Positions 40,450 to 48,958 of a stretch of 64,000 nucleotides of DNA are shown in pieces. The position numbers and the translations under genes are program-made. The notes beneath the pieces are model-generated. The model had not been told where the DNA came from and ran no database searches. It was given only the letters and a program-made list of their open reading frames with translations. The DNA comes from UBA11606 sp964504305. GTDB taxonomy: Bacteria; Actinomycetota; Acidimicrobiia; Acidimicrobiales; Aldehydirespiratoraceae. Each line of letters begins with the position of its first letter. Positions within the stretch are counted from its first letter, which is position 1. The stretch covers positions 1 through 64,000 of the forward strand of contig CAZDEB010000001.1 of the NCBI GenBank assembly GCA_964504305.1, written 5' to 3'.

Positions 40450-41235
40450 TTAGACCGCGGCCGCCAGTTCGGTGAACAACTCCACTCCGGCTTCGGTCTC
40501 GGGGTAGACCAGTTGGATTCGTAACTCGTCGGTGGTCGCAGTACGCGCCGCGGTGAACTGGGCACTGATTGTGACAGTCGGGACGATCGTGCCGTTCATT
40601 CGAAAGTGCGGGCAGGTGACCAGGCTCGACCCGACCGAGTTGGGTCGAGGGGTCCCGGTTAGCGACCGGCGAGCGTGCTCGATGAGTTCGCTGAGCTCCT
40701 CGCTATCGGGATGGTTGGCGGCGTCCTGACGCAGCCGGGCCAGCCCGTTCCAAGCCACTGCGTCCCAATTGTCGATCATGGCCTGGAGCTTCCCCCCAAA
40801 CATCATCCGAACCATGTTGGGGTCGGCGGGGTCGAGCATCGCCGAAGCACTTTGGTTGGCCAATACGACGTTCCAGCAGCGATCAAGAACGAACGCCGGG
40901 AAGGGCATGTGCTTGCTCAACATGGCATCGAGTGCGAACCGGAATGTCGCCAGGTTCGGGTCCTCGAGCGATCCGCTGGTGTAGGGCGCCGAGATGCCCG
41001 CGCCTTCGAAAAGGCTGTTCCGCTCCCTGATCGGTATTTGAAGGGCATCGCATAGCCGATCGACCATTCCGGCCGACGGTCGGCTACGGCCGGTCTCGAG
41101 GAACGAGATGTGACGGCTGGTGCTGTCGGCCGCCGCCGCAAGGTTGAGCTGGCTCATTCCCCGGTGGGATCGCCAATGCCGCAGCTCTCGACCGAAAGGA
41201 CTCAAGGTGACGTTCATGGTCACACTTTGATCCAT
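40450..41235 (-). CDS. XRE-family regulator with MmyB-like ligand-binding domain
   Basis: A 261-residue regulator. The N-terminal HTH is FGRELRHWRSHRGMSQLNLAAAADSTSRHISFLETGRSRPS, and the C-terminal part (about 95-255) is the MmyB-like PAS-type domain (FVLDRCWNVVLANQSASAML, TCPHFRMNGTIVPTVTISAQF, IQLVYPETEAGVELF). These regulators usually control an adjacent oxidoreductase or small-molecule gene and may bind a fatty acid. Start ATG 41235; ATG 41217 is an alternative. A palindromic operator lies immediately upstream. The 107 bases between its stop and mmsA hold nothing recognisable. Confidence 0.88.
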   Translation of the reverse strand: MDQSVTMNVTLSPFGRELRHWRSHRGMSQLNLAAAADSTSRHISFLETGRSRPSAGMVDRLCDALQIPIRERNSLFEGAGISAPYTSGSLEDPNLATFRFALDAMLSKHMPFPAFVLDRCWNVVLANQSASAMLDPADPNMVRMMFGGKLQAMIDNWDAVAWNGLARLRQDAANHPDSEELSELIEHARRSLTGTPRPNSVGSSLVTCPHFRMNGTIVPTVTISAQFTAARTATTDELRIQLVYPETEAGVELFTELAAAV

Positions 41236-41250
41236 AGAACCGCGCTACGC

Positions 41251-41271
41251 CGATTCCTCAATAGGGAATCG
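41251..41271. promoter_or_regulatory. Inverted repeat, candidate MmyB-type operator
   Basis: CGATTCC-N7-GGAATCG, a perfect 7-7-7 inverted repeat, sits 15 bases upstream of the XRE regulator start and between it and the divergent DUF1330 gene. It is a good candidate for shared autoregulatory control. Confidence 0.55.
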
Positions 41272-41347
41272 TCAAACGTCGGCATTTGTGGTCGAGTCAT
41301 CTTCCTCGCAGCCGTTTCAGGCTGCCAAACCAGAAAGCAACTTCAAC

Positions 41348-41653
41348 ATGGCTGTCCAATTGATCATCATGGCGACGCGTAACCCCGACTCAGACGACGA
41401 CTACGCCGCGTACGCAGAGGTCGCGGTGCCAATCATGATGGCCGCCGGCGGCAAGTTCACCGGCCAGTTCGCCCGCATCGACGAGCTCGCCGGAAGCGGC
41501 GGCCCTCAGGCGGTGGCGATAATGGAGTTCGACGATGAGGCCGCGGTTCGAGCTGCGATCACGAGTCCCGAGTACACCGCCACGATCCCTCATCGCGACA
41601 AGGCGTTCGAGCGTTTCAACATCATGCTCGCAGCCGCACCACCGGCGAACTGA
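41348..41653 (+). CDS. DUF1330 family small protein
   Basis: A 101-residue ferredoxin-like-fold protein. The family pattern is seen in YAAYAEVAVPIMMAAGGKFTG, AVAIMEFDDEAAVRAAITSPEYTA and HRDKAFERFNIML. DUF1330 proteins are dimeric relatives of ABM/YCII proteins with no fixed function. ATG 41348 is chosen on family length. It is divergent from the MmyB-type regulator, its probable controller. Confidence 0.8.
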   Translation: MAVQLIIMATRNPDSDDDYAAYAEVAVPIMMAAGGKFTGQFARIDELAGSGGPQAVAIMEFDDEAAVRAAITSPEYTATIPHRDKAFERFNIMLAAAPPAN

Positions 41654-41761
41654 CCCGTCCCATCGCGATGGCCGAAATTTGACAGTCGTATCGACCCTTG
41701 CGGCCGCGACGATGCTGCGAACAACGCTAATAACGACGGGGTTTTGTCCGACGGTTCTCGT

Positions 41762-42310
41762 GTGAGGCGACGGATTGCGCTGACGTTACTCGTGCTGGTC
41801 GCGATGGGTTCGGTGGTAATGGCCGCGTTTAGCGGGACGATCGTGGAGGCCCGGACACGCCATCGCCATGTTGGGCCGCTGTTGGTGGCCGACGTCGCGG
41901 GGTTCACCAAGATTGGGTTTACGGACGAGCATCTCGTGATCGTCAATGTGCTTCCGGCCGAACGGATGTATACCCAAGACGAGTTCGACCACGAACATCC
42001 AACCGTGGGCGAGTTGGCGCTACACGGCGATGGTTCACCGATGGGAAGTCAGGGCCGTCACGTTGAGGCCCACTTGTACGACCGGGCAACTGGCCTGCCA
42101 GTTGCCGAACCCATACCTGTGCTCGAGCTGATTCGTCACGACACCAACGAGGTCGTGCCGATCGGCTCGGTGCTGATGCAAGACGTCTCGATCGGTGCTC
42201 CTGACATCCACTTTGGCGACAATGTGCAACTCCCCGGTGGGATTGCCATCACCGTGCGGGTCGATTTGGGTGATGGCAAGGAGGTGGTCGTCGATGGGCA
42301 TCTTGACTGA
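41762..42310 (+). CDS. Exported hypothetical protein preceding a diguanylate cyclase
   Basis: About 182 residues from GTG 41762 (a TTG at 41744 is possible). An N-terminal RRR followed by a hydrophobic stretch (ALTLLVLVAMGSVVMAAF) is a signal peptide or anchor. The mature part is beta-rich and has several His residues; the end (PDIHFGDNVQLPGGIAITV then RVDLGDGKEVVV) resembles the last strands of Tp34/P19-type periplasmic metal-binding proteins, but the rest does not clearly match. Its 3' end overlaps the diguanylate cyclase start by 17 bases, so the two are co-expressed and the protein may be a sensor accessory. Confidence 0.6.
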   Translation: MRRRIALTLLVLVAMGSVVMAAFSGTIVEARTRHRHVGPLLVADVAGFTKIGFTDEHLVIVNVLPAERMYTQDEFDHEHPTVGELALHGDGSPMGSQGRHVEAHLYDRATGLPVAEPIPVLELIRHDTNEVVPIGSVLMQDVSIGAPDIHFGDNVQLPGGIAITVRVDLGDGKEVVVDGHLD

Positions 42311-44141
42311 CGCCGGACGAGTGGTCCGAGACCTGCCCGTCGGTCGAAAGTTGGCCGTCGGGTTTGGCGTGGTGGCGGTCGTCGTAGTCACGCTTGTTTC
42401 GTCGATGTTTGTGGCGATCAACGGCCTTGGTACGGCGGCCGAAAACGGCCGGGCCGCCAACGCCCGCCACGACGCGGCGCGGTCGCTTCAGCACGCCGCT
42501 GCGGTGATGAGGGGTAATCAACTCTCATATGTTGCGGCCAACGGAAACGGACGTCAGGCGTTCGAATCGAGTACCAGCTCGTTTGAAGTTGCGCTAGACG
42601 ATCTTCGTACTCACGCCCAAACGCCGGTTGAGGCCGCGCTGATCTCCAAGATCGCCACCGGTTATCAGACGTTTTTGTCGACTGATCAGTTTGTCTGGGC
42701 CGCCGTGCAAGATGGTGAGCACCATGTTGCTCGCAACTTCACCTTGGGAGCCGCATCGCTCGACTTTGGATTCATGGCCGCCGATGGCGACCTGTTTGCC
42801 GAGCAGGCTCTGATGGATCAGTTGGAGGCGGCCGAAGAGACCGCTCATGTCCAAGACGAAATACGGCTTCGCGCCGCAGCGATGGGTCTGCTGGCCCTCA
42901 CGTTGGTCGCCGGTGCCAGTTGGTACATAACCGGCCTTATTCGCAACCCGCTTCTGTCTCTGCAGTTGGCGGCCGACGAGGCCGCGGCCGGCGACCTGTC
43001 GGCGGTGGCCGAGGTGCGAGGTGAGGACGAGACCGGCAAGCTCGCCCACGCGTTCAACACCATGCTGCGGGAGTTGCGCTCTCGCGAACAGGCCCTTCTC
43101 GAGGAACACCGAAAGCAGCAACGAGGACGCGAGCTGCATACCGCGTTGGAGTTGGCATCGAGTGAAGACTCGGTCTTCGATGTCGTCAAACGTTCGCTTC
43201 GCGGCGACGAGCGCAGCACCGAGCTGCTCCTGGCCGAAAACTCACGAGCTCATTTCACTCAGGCTGTGGTGGCTGGTCCCGATCCCAGCGGCCCTGGCTG
43301 TGGGGTGTCTTCGGCTTACGATTGTCCTGCTGTGAGGTCGGGCAAATCGATGTTCTTTGCCGATGCTGAAGCACTCGATGCGTGCCCGCACCTCGCTAAT
43401 CGAGACAACGGGCCGTGCTCTGCTGCTTGTGTGCCGGTGAGCTTCATGGGTCGCTCGATCGGCGTCTTGCACTCGACGGGCCCGAACGGGGTCGAGCCGT
43501 CACCAGAAGTGAGCGAGGGTTTGCGTGCGTTGGCCGATGCCGCGGGAGAGCGGATCGGCGGGCTGAGATCGAAGGCTCGAACCAAACGTCACGCCACTAC
43601 CGACAGCTTGACCGGTCTTCCCAACCGTCGGACCTTCGAAAGCCGGGCCCGAGCGATGCATCGCGACGGCCATCCGTTCACGCTGGTTATGGCTGACCTC
43701 GACCATTTCAAACTGTTGAACGACACTTACGGTCACGAGGCCGGCGATCGGGCCCTTCGGCTGTTTTCTGAAGTGTTGCTGGAGACGATTCGAGAAGGTG
43801 ACGCGGCATCTCGCTGGGGCGGTGAGGAGTTCACGATTGCCCTGTCCGACACATCCCCCGATGCCGCTGAGGAGCTGCTCGAACGGCTCGCCGACACGTT
43901 GACGACTCAAATCGCGGCTACAGGGATTACCCCTTTCACCGCCAGCTTCGGGTTTGTCGATGCGGGGGCCTGCCCGAACTTCGAGTCGGCTATTCGGTTG
44001 GCTGATGGTGCCCTATACGAAGCCAAGGCCAACGGCCGAGCCCGTGCTGTGAAAGCCGAAGCGGCTAGCGCTCGACTACTCACGCCGCTTCAGGTGGACC
44101 CGGCCGCCGACGAAGACGATTTGGTGGGCCGTATCGAGTAG
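42294..44141 (+). CDS. Membrane diguanylate cyclase: sensor - HAMP - Cys-rich GAF - GGDEF
   Basis: A 615-residue signalling protein making cyclic di-GMP. Domain order: transmembrane helix (about 20-42), helical periplasmic sensor (about 45-205), second transmembrane helix with ITGLIRNPL, HAMP (about 220-275), a GAF-like domain with a cysteine-rich segment (CGVSSAYDCPAV, DACPHL, GPCSAACVPV), and GGDEF (about 440-595). The active site is WGGEEF and the substrate residues in DHFKLLNDTYGHEAGDR are intact, so it should be active. The inhibitory RxxD site upstream is not evident. A strong AAGGAGG precedes ATG 42294. The Cys cluster may bind a metal or haem. Confidence 0.9.
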   Translation: MGILTDAGRVVRDLPVGRKLAVGFGVVAVVVVTLVSSMFVAINGLGTAAENGRAANARHDAARSLQHAAAVMRGNQLSYVAANGNGRQAFESSTSSFEVALDDLRTHAQTPVEAALISKIATGYQTFLSTDQFVWAAVQDGEHHVARNFTLGAASLDFGFMAADGDLFAEQALMDQLEAAEETAHVQDEIRLRAAAMGLLALTLVAGASWYITGLIRNPLLSLQLAADEAAAGDLSAVAEVRGEDETGKLAHAFNTMLRELRSREQALLEEHRKQQRGRELHTALELASSEDSVFDVVKRSLRGDERSTELLLAENSRAHFTQAVVAGPDPSGPGCGVSSAYDCPAVRSGKSMFFADAEALDACPHLANRDNGPCSAACVPVSFMGRSIGVLHSTGPNGVEPSPEVSEGLRALADAAGERIGGLRSKARTKRHATTDSLTGLPNRRTFESRARAMHRDGHPFTLVMADLDHFKLLNDTYGHEAGDRALRLFSEVLLETIREGDAASRWGGEEFTIALSDTSPDAAEELLERLADTLTTQIAATGITPFTASFGFVDAGACPNFESAIRLADGALYEAKANGRARAVKAEAASARLLTPLQVDPAADEDDLVGRIE

Positions 44142-44193
44142 AACTCGTCGCTCCCTTGGTGTAGCGGGGACTATTCCCGACTAAACAGGCGCC

Positions 44194-45315
44194 ATGACTG
44201 ACTCGTCCACCAGCCTCCGATCAACCGTCAACGAAGATGGCACGGTCCGTCTCGCCCTTGTTGAGGAGCCGATCGCCAAGCCTGGCCCCGACGAAGTGGT
44301 GGTGGCGGTGGAAGCGGCGCCAATCAACCCATCCGATCTGGGCCTGCTGTTCGCGGGCGCCGCCCCCAGCTCGCTCAGTTCTGACGGCGACTCGCTGGTC
44401 GCTCGGCTGGGAGACGGGGCCTTGCATGCCAACCGCTCCCGCCTCGGGCAGTCGTTGGCCGCGGGGAACGAAGGTTCGGGCCGGGTAATCGCGGCTGGGT
44501 CGTCGGAGTCGGCGCAGGCCCTTTTGGGCAAGCGGGTCGCCGCGCTGAGCGGAGCGATGTACGCAACCCACTCGACGGTTTCCACGATGATGTGTATCGA
44601 GATGCCCGAATCGGTGTCAGCGGCGCAAGCCGCGTCGAGTTTCGTGAATCCCCTCACTGCTTTGGGTATGACCGAAACCATGCGCATCGAAGGCCACACC
44701 GCCCTCGTGAACACCGCCGCTGCTTCCAACCTCGGTCAGATGCTGCAACGAGTCTGTCTCGCCGATGACATTGCGTTGGTCAACGTTGTCCGCCGAGGCG
44801 AACAGGCTGAGTTGCTTCGCTCTCAGGGAGCCGAGTGGGTGGTCACTTCCTCGGCCGACTCGTTCCGCGACGACTTGACCGAAGCTCTGGCGGCCACGGG
44901 CGCCACGATCGCGTTTGACGCGATCGGCGGCGGCGAACTGGCCGACACGATTCTTGGGGCCATGGAGTCTGCTGCTTCCCAGGACGCGGCGTTCAGCCGC
45001 TACGGATCCGACACCCACAAGCAGGTTTACATCTACGGTGGCCTTGATCGTTCCGCTACACCACTCACCCGAAGCTACGGAATGTCGTGGGGCGTCGGGG
45101 GCTGGTTGTTGTCGCCGTTCCTGAGCCGCATTGGGCTTGAAGGGATCGTGCGGTTGCGTGACCGAGTGGCCGCCGAGATAACCACTACGTTCGCCAGCCA
45201 TTATGCCGAGGCGATCACCTTGGAAGAGATGCTCAATCCCGAGATTGCTCGCCGCTACGCAGTACCCGCCACCGGCGAGAAACATCTGGTCGCCAACGTG
45301 ACCGATATCACTTGA
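44194..45315 (+). CDS. Zinc-independent MDR family quinone-oxidoreductase-like protein
   Basis: A 373-residue medium-chain dehydrogenase/reductase. The GroES-like N-domain has AAPINPSDLGLLFAG and GNEGSGRVIAAG; the cofactor domain has LVNTAAASNLGQMLQRVC and QAELLRSQGAEWVV, with FDAIGGGELADTIL. Structural zinc cysteines are absent, as in quinone oxidoreductases. It reduces a double bond or quinone with NAD(P)H; substrate unknown. Its stop codon lies within a 10-bp-stem inverted repeat. Confidence 0.85.
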   Translation: MTDSSTSLRSTVNEDGTVRLALVEEPIAKPGPDEVVVAVEAAPINPSDLGLLFAGAAPSSLSSDGDSLVARLGDGALHANRSRLGQSLAAGNEGSGRVIAAGSSESAQALLGKRVAALSGAMYATHSTVSTMMCIEMPESVSAAQAASSFVNPLTALGMTETMRIEGHTALVNTAAASNLGQMLQRVCLADDIALVNVVRRGEQAELLRSQGAEWVVTSSADSFRDDLTEALAATGATIAFDAIGGGELADTILGAMESAASQDAAFSRYGSDTHKQVYIYGGLDRSATPLTRSYGMSWGVGGWLLSPFLSRIGLEGIVRLRDRVAAEITTTFASHYAEAITLEEMLNPEIARRYAVPATGEKHLVANVTDIT

Positions 45316-45338
45316 TCAGATAGTGGGCATCTGATCAA
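45312..45338. terminator. Inverted repeat overlapping the MDR stop codon
   Basis: TTGATCAGAT-N7-ATCTGATCAA is a perfect 10-base inverted repeat that includes the stop codon of the MDR gene. No T-run follows. It could be a terminator hairpin or a regulator site for the downstream beta-propeller gene. Confidence 0.5.
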
Positions 45339-45433
45339 CTGACGGTCAGACACGTGCGGCGGTAGATGTACTGCACGGGTCCAAACGGAGTTCACGGCGG
45401 ACTCCTGGATATTCATCTGAACGGAGATATCTC

Positions 45434-47113
45434 ATGAGACGTGTTCTTGCAGGCCTTTTCGCGCTCGGCGCGATCTTGAGTGCGAGCTTGGCCCAACCAG
45501 CAATAGCTGATGACCGCAGCCCAATATTTGCCGCTGGGGGTGTGATGGCCGGCTCCACCAACGGCATGTCGTTCGCCCCTGACGGCACCCTGTGGGTAGC
45601 CAACGTGTTGGGTTCAACCATCACCCAAATCGATCCGGACAGTGGCGAGATCCTGTCGCGGCTTACCGCCGCGGACAGCGTGTTCTTCCCCGACGATGTC
45701 GTAGTTGCACCTGATGGCGCCATGTACTGGACCGACATCGGTCTTGGGACGGTGTTCAAGCGCTTTCCGGGTGGGCCATCGTTCCCGCTGTTGGCGATTC
45801 CGTCCGGGCTCAACTCCGCCAACCCGCTGGTCCTGACCGACGACGGTCGACTCTTCGCCGCGGGATGCTACGGCGGTGATCCGTTGGGTAACTCGATGGT
45901 CGAGATCGACCCAGTCAACGGGGGCATCATCAATACCCTCTTCGGCCCTGTGCCTGGTTGTGCATCCAACGGGATGTCGTCAAGCAACGGCTCGCTGTAT
46001 GCGCCGCAGCCGTTCAGCGACCAGGTGCTGCGCGTCGACCCCGACACTGGCGCCACCGAACCAGTAACGACGGGTTGGCCGATCCCGATCGGCACCGCCG
46101 TTGACTCCAGCGGTAGCCTTTATGCGTTGGCTCAAGGTGTTGGCGAGGTTGTGCGGATCGACCTCAGCAACCCCGACACTGCCAACAATCGCACCGTGAT
46201 TGCCGAGATTCCGGTGGGTTGGGCGGACAACATTGCGATCAGTGGTGATGATCGGATATTTATCTCGAGCGCCAGTGACTCCACCGTTGCCGAGGTGCTC
46301 GCCAGCGGAGAGCTCCGCACTGTGGTCCCCGGCCAATTCGAGCTAACCAATGGCGTCGCCGTCATCGATGACACGTTGTACACCGGGAATCTTGGCGGCC
46401 TGTGGGGATGGGATCTCGAGTCGCGCCAGCAGACGAGCATATGGCGAGCGGCCTTTGGTCTCACCCCATTTCCGCCGACCACGAGCCTCGTCTCTTGGGA
46501 CGAACAGTTGGTTCTGATGTCCATTATCAGCGGTCAGATAGTGCTCTGGGACCCCATTGCCAACACCGCTACTGCCGGGGCTCTGCTGTCGGGTCCTATC
46601 GATGCTTTGCCCTTCGACGACGGTCTTCTCGTTACCTTGGCGACTGGTGAAGTCCTTCGACTATCTCGTAGCCTCGAGGTGATCGAGGTGGTAACGACGG
46701 TGCCTGGGGCGGTTGGGCTGGCGGCCGACGATGACGACGTCTACGTAACCGACCACGATGACGGCACGGTTGTTCGGATCATCGAAGACGGCGTCGTTTT
46801 GGATGTTCAGGCCACGCTGGCGAGTGGGCTGGCGGGACCCGAAGGGCTAGATGTCGACGACGACATCATGTATGTGGTCGAGGCGGGCGCCCAGTCGCTA
46901 ACAGCCATCGAGCTCAAGACCGGTACACGAACGACCATTGCGTCCAGCCTCGGCTTTCAATTCCCCAGCCCGCTGAGTTCGTTCGGATGGCTCAACGATG
47001 TGACCGTTGCCGAAGACCACGTTTATGTAAACGCTGATCGGTCCAACGTCATCTACGAGTTCGACACTATTGACGACGACGATCATCATGACGACGACCA
47101 CCATGATGATTGA
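45434..47113 (+). CDS. Secreted beta-propeller (NHL/SMP-30-like) protein with Asp/His tail
   Basis: A 559-residue exported protein. A Sec signal peptide (RRVLAGLFALGAILSASLAQPAIA) precedes repeated units of the form 'FAPDGTLWVAN...ITQIDPDSGEIL', characteristic of NHL/SMP-30-type propellers, with at least nine repeats to residue about 540. The extreme C-terminus is a run of Asp and His (13 residues from about 547), which could bind divalent metals. No catalytic residues stand out. A good CGGAGA site precedes ATG 45434. Possible roles are a binding scaffold or lactonase-like enzyme; the sequence does not decide. Confidence 0.8.
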   Translation: MRRVLAGLFALGAILSASLAQPAIADDRSPIFAAGGVMAGSTNGMSFAPDGTLWVANVLGSTITQIDPDSGEILSRLTAADSVFFPDDVVVAPDGAMYWTDIGLGTVFKRFPGGPSFPLLAIPSGLNSANPLVLTDDGRLFAAGCYGGDPLGNSMVEIDPVNGGIINTLFGPVPGCASNGMSSSNGSLYAPQPFSDQVLRVDPDTGATEPVTTGWPIPIGTAVDSSGSLYALAQGVGEVVRIDLSNPDTANNRTVIAEIPVGWADNIAISGDDRIFISSASDSTVAEVLASGELRTVVPGQFELTNGVAVIDDTLYTGNLGGLWGWDLESRQQTSIWRAAFGLTPFPPTTSLVSWDEQLVLMSIISGQIVLWDPIANTATAGALLSGPIDALPFDDGLLVTLATGEVLRLSRSLEVIEVVTTVPGAVGLAADDDDVYVTDHDDGTVVRIIEDGVVLDVQATLASGLAGPEGLDVDDDIMYVVEAGAQSLTAIELKTGTRTTIASSLGFQFPSPLSSFGWLNDVTVAEDHVYVNADRSNVIYEFDTIDDDDHHDDDHHDD

Positions 47114-47157
47114 GACCGTGCAGGTAGTTGATTATCGGGTCTAGAACGGTTTGACCG

Positions 47158-47190
47158 CCGGGGTCGCGTCAACAACGACGCGAACCCCGG
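47158..47190. terminator. Hairpin after the beta-propeller gene
   Basis: CCGGGGTCGCGTC, a 6-base loop and GACGCGAACCCCGG form a 13-pair stem with one bulged base, 45 bases after the stop. There is no T-run. It probably ends the beta-propeller transcript. The remaining bases to the DUF808 gene show only repeats of the word TCGACGACCGT. Confidence 0.55.
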
Positions 47191-47319
47191 CTGCATCTGA
47201 CTTGATGGTGATGCCATACTGGGGCCGTGCCCTTGATGCCTGTGCTCTCGACGACCGTTCCCTCGACGACCGTGATCTTGGCGACCGTCGCACCTGGCGT
47301 TTAGTCCCAAGGCGGCGAG

Positions 47320-48276
47320 ATGGCTGGTGGTCTTGTTGGATTGTTGGACGATGTGGCGGCGTTGGCGAAGCTGGCGGCCGCGTCGATCGACGACGTGGGC
47401 GCCGCGGCAAGCCGCGCCAGCGTCAAAGCAGCCGGGGTGGTTATCGACGACACCGCTGTCACCCCGACCTACGTGCGTGGGTTAGCCGCCGAACGCGAAC
47501 TCCCGATTATCAAGAAAATCGCCGTTGGTTCAATACGCAACAAGTTGCTGATGATCCTTCCCGCGGCACTAGTGCTGAGCGAGGTCGCGCCAACGCTTGT
47601 CGAACTCATCTTGATCTTCGGCGGTCTGTTTCTCAGCTACGAGGGGGCCCACAAGATCGTTCACGCGTTGAAGCACGACAACCACGATCACGACGTGCCG
47701 GCGGTCGCGGTGGGCCCCGATGCCGAGGCCGCCACGATCGCGGGCGCGGTGCGCACCGATTTCATCTTGTCGGCGGAGATCATGGTCATCTCGCTCAAGG
47801 AAGTGATTGACGAAGGATTTGTGGCCCGCGCCGCGATCTTGGTCGTTGTGGCGATCGTAATCACCGCCGTCGTTTACGGGCTGGTGGCGTTGATCGTCAA
47901 AATGGACGACATCGGTTTGTCGATGGCCGGTCGCGAGTCCTCGTTCTCAAAGAAGGTAGGGCGGATGCTCGTGCTTGGCATGCCCAAGGTCCTGACGTGG
48001 TTGTCAGTCGTTGGCACCGCGGCGATGGTGTGGGTCGGAGGGCACATACTCGTTGTGGGCGCTCACGAGCTGGGATGGGATTGGGCCTACAACCTTCTCC
48101 ACGACGCCGAATCGGCGGTCCACGACATCGGCGGTATCGGCGGCGTGCTGGCGTGGATGGCCAATACCTCGCTTTCCGCGGTTGTCGGTTTGGCAGTCGG
48201 TTTGATTGTCACCGCGGTCGTGGCCGGGCTGCTTCGGCGGTTCGAGAGCCGTCAGTCGTCGTCTTCTTCTTCGTGA
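47320..48276 (+). CDS. DUF808 family membrane protein (YedI-like)
   Basis: A 318-residue inner-membrane protein. The DUF808 signature covers GGLVGLLDDVAALAKLAAAS, KAAGVVIDDTAVTPTYVRGLAAERELPIIKKIAVGS and FLSYEGAHKIVHAL, followed by about six membrane helices. Function unknown. Its last 25 bases overlap the 3' end of the convergent haem-binding gene; there the C-terminal poly-Ser of this protein and the acidic tail of the other are read from the same DNA. Confidence 0.88.
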   Translation: MAGGLVGLLDDVAALAKLAAASIDDVGAAASRASVKAAGVVIDDTAVTPTYVRGLAAERELPIIKKIAVGSIRNKLLMILPAALVLSEVAPTLVELILIFGGLFLSYEGAHKIVHALKHDNHDHDVPAVAVGPDAEAATIAGAVRTDFILSAEIMVISLKEVIDEGFVARAAILVVVAIVITAVVYGLVALIVKMDDIGLSMAGRESSFSKKVGRMLVLGMPKVLTWLSVVGTAAMVWVGGHILVVGAHELGWDWAYNLLHDAESAVHDIGGIGGVLAWMANTSLSAVVGLAVGLIVTAVVAGLLRRFESRQSSSSSS

Positions 48277-48956
48277 TCGTCGTCTTCGTGATCGTCGCCG
48301 CCTCGCTCGCCTTGTTCGGACAACCGCGGTGTGGCTCGCAGGCCCTCGACGAGGGTCGACCATTCGGCGTCGCTGAGGTTGGCTTCGCCATTTAGGCCGA
48401 ACAACGTGAAATAGGCCGGAGGCATTTCCCCCTCGAGGATGACTTCGAGTGTGTCGCCCCCTTCGCCATGGCCGCGGTCGAACTCGGAGTAGTTGATCTC
48501 GTCGCGACCCTCGTTGACGTGGTTGGTGATCACCCACGAAATGGGGGCTACGTCGGAGTACCACGGCCAGTCGACTTCGTTGCTGTGGCACGCATAGCAG
48601 GCTCTAACCATAAGGTCGCGTGTTTCGGGCGTGGCCCACTGAGGCTCCGCGGTAACCGCGGGGTTGGAGTGGGCCCGACCGTACGGAACAAGCTGCATCA
48701 GACCAAACGCCGCAACCAACAGCACCGCGCCGTTAGCGGCAAGGGTTCGAGTTCGGGTGGGCGACGGTGGCCGTTGTCGTCTCACTTCTGTCCATATCGC
48801 TGCCGCGGTTGCCAACGCGACGATCGCCACCACGAAACCAAGGTTGAGTCCGATCGTGCCCATTGCGGCGGCGACCACGACCGTGGCGAACACTCCGGCG
48901 CTCACTACGGGGCGTCCGGGGATACTGCGGTTTGGGTTGTTGCGGGGCGAAGCCAT
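48252..48956 (-). CDS. Membrane-anchored haem-binding domain protein
   Basis: A 234-residue protein with membrane helices near residues 18-55 and 72-92 and an exported haem-binding domain. The haem site is CYACHSNEVDWPWYSDVAPISW (C-x-x-C-H with the characteristic WPWYS following), then MPPAYFTLFG. The C-terminus is a run of Asp/Glu/His. ATG 48956 starts 2 bases after the stop of the FAD oxidoreductase gene. Such proteins are probably extracytoplasmic electron-transfer or redox sensors. Overlaps DUF808 convergently. Confidence 0.82.
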   Translation of the reverse strand: MASPRNNPNRSIPGRPVVSAGVFATVVVAAAMGTIGLNLGFVVAIVALATAAAIWTEVRRQRPPSPTRTRTLAANGAVLLVAAFGLMQLVPYGRAHSNPAVTAEPQWATPETRDLMVRACYACHSNEVDWPWYSDVAPISWVITNHVNEGRDEINYSEFDRGHGEGGDTLEVILEGEMPPAYFTLFGLNGEANLSDAEWSTLVEGLRATPRLSEQGERGGDDHEDDDHEEEDDD

Positions 48957-48958
48957 GA

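Noticed and set aside
45312..45338. TTGAT...ATCAA read as an FNR/CRP-type site
   Set aside because: The half-sites are 17 bases apart instead of 4, and the 10-bp arms pair perfectly, fitting a hairpin or another palindrome rather than an FNR box.
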